DNA of 5,048 nucleotides from Candidatus Altarchaeales archaeon WOR_SM1_86-2. Its GTDB lineage: Archaea; Altiarchaeota; Altiarchaeia; IMC4; MCBC01. The translations under genes were made by a program, and so were the position numbers. Numbering within the stretch: position 1 is the stretch's first letter; every line of letters begins with the position of its first letter. The stretch covers positions 1-5,048 of the forward strand of contig MCBC01000122.1 of NCBI GenBank assembly GCA_001723855.1, written 5' to 3'. Under the pieces are notes generated by a model that saw nothing but the letters and a program-made list of their open reading frames with translations, searched no databases and was not told the origin of the DNA. This document shows positions 4,957-5,048 of this stretch, piece after piece.

Positions 4957-4960
4957 AAAA
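4951..4960 (+). promoter_or_regulatory. TATA box for the L40e gene
   Basis: TATTTTAAAA is centred about 25 bp before the ATG at 4981, which predicts a leaderless transcript. It overlaps the terminator tract of the mscS gene. Confidence 0.5.
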
Positions 4961-4980
4961 GAATAAAATAATATTAAGAA

Positions 4981-5048
4981 ATGGCAAGATTTCCAGAGGC
5001 AGAAGCAAGACTGTTTAAGGGCGTGTGCATGAAGTGCGGTGCGAGAAA
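4981..5048 (+). CDS. rpl40e: Ribosomal protein L40e, 5' part (cut by window edge)
   Basis: The first 22 complete codons read MARFPEAEARLFKGVCMKCGAR. The start M(A/P)RFPEAExRLF followed by CMKCGAR is the signature of archaeal L40e, a protein of about 50 residues in the large ribosomal subunit. Cys16 and Cys19 are the first half of its zinc-binding site; the second CxxC pair lies beyond the window. In eukaryotes the same protein is made as a fusion to ubiquitin; here it begins directly with Met, as in archaea. It is the best taxonomic marker in the window. Confidence 0.93.
   Translation, partial: MARFPEAEARLFKGVCMKCGAR

Overview
The window looks like archaeal chromosome, probably from a euryarchaeote-like lineage, although I cannot name the species. 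At the right edge is the start of a gene for archaeal/eukaryotic-type ribosomal protein L40e (CxxC zinc motif). Several genes have a TATA-like box about 25 nt before the ATG, as in leaderless archaeal transcripts. One internal gene has a GGTGAT Shine-Dalgarno sequence. The terminator after the mscS gene is a plain T-rich tract. The left 3.9 kb is AT-rich and accessory in character. The right end (MscS channel, L40e) is visibly less AT-rich and looks like core chromosome.

Layout from right to left along the minus strand: (i) an AbrB-type antitoxin gene overlapping a PIN-domain toxin gene (3110-3791), a classical type II toxin-antitoxin pair. (ii) A small gene broken by two in-frame stops (2759-3031). 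(iii) A tightly packed operon (1760-2727) of an AbrB-like regulator, a C39-type cysteine peptidase with a complete Gln/Cys/His/Asp set, and a 55-residue protein that aligns without gaps to the C-terminal tail of the first AbrB antitoxin. (iv) A 499-residue protein (151-1650) with TPR-like helical repeats, a coiled coil and four tandem 11-residue repeats near its C-terminus. On the plus strand are an MscS-family channel (3959-4933) and the partial L40e gene (4981 onward).

Three same-orientation copies of a roughly 18-23 bp sequence (core TTTAGAAACGAA) lie at 1686, 3088 and 3866, one in each gap between the minus-strand transcription units. They split the region into modules: copy C, AbrB-PIN, copy B, broken gene plus AbrB-peptidase-tail, copy A, TPR gene. 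The most interesting candidate system is the second module. It has the architecture of a toxin-antitoxin locus, but a papain-like C39 peptidase takes the toxin place, and the antitoxin appears split into a DNA-binding protein before it and a free tail peptide after it. A 34-bp nested palindrome made from two tandem 16-bp units covers the end of that operon. The functional reading of this module is inference; the gene order, overlaps, motifs and repeats are read directly from the sequence.
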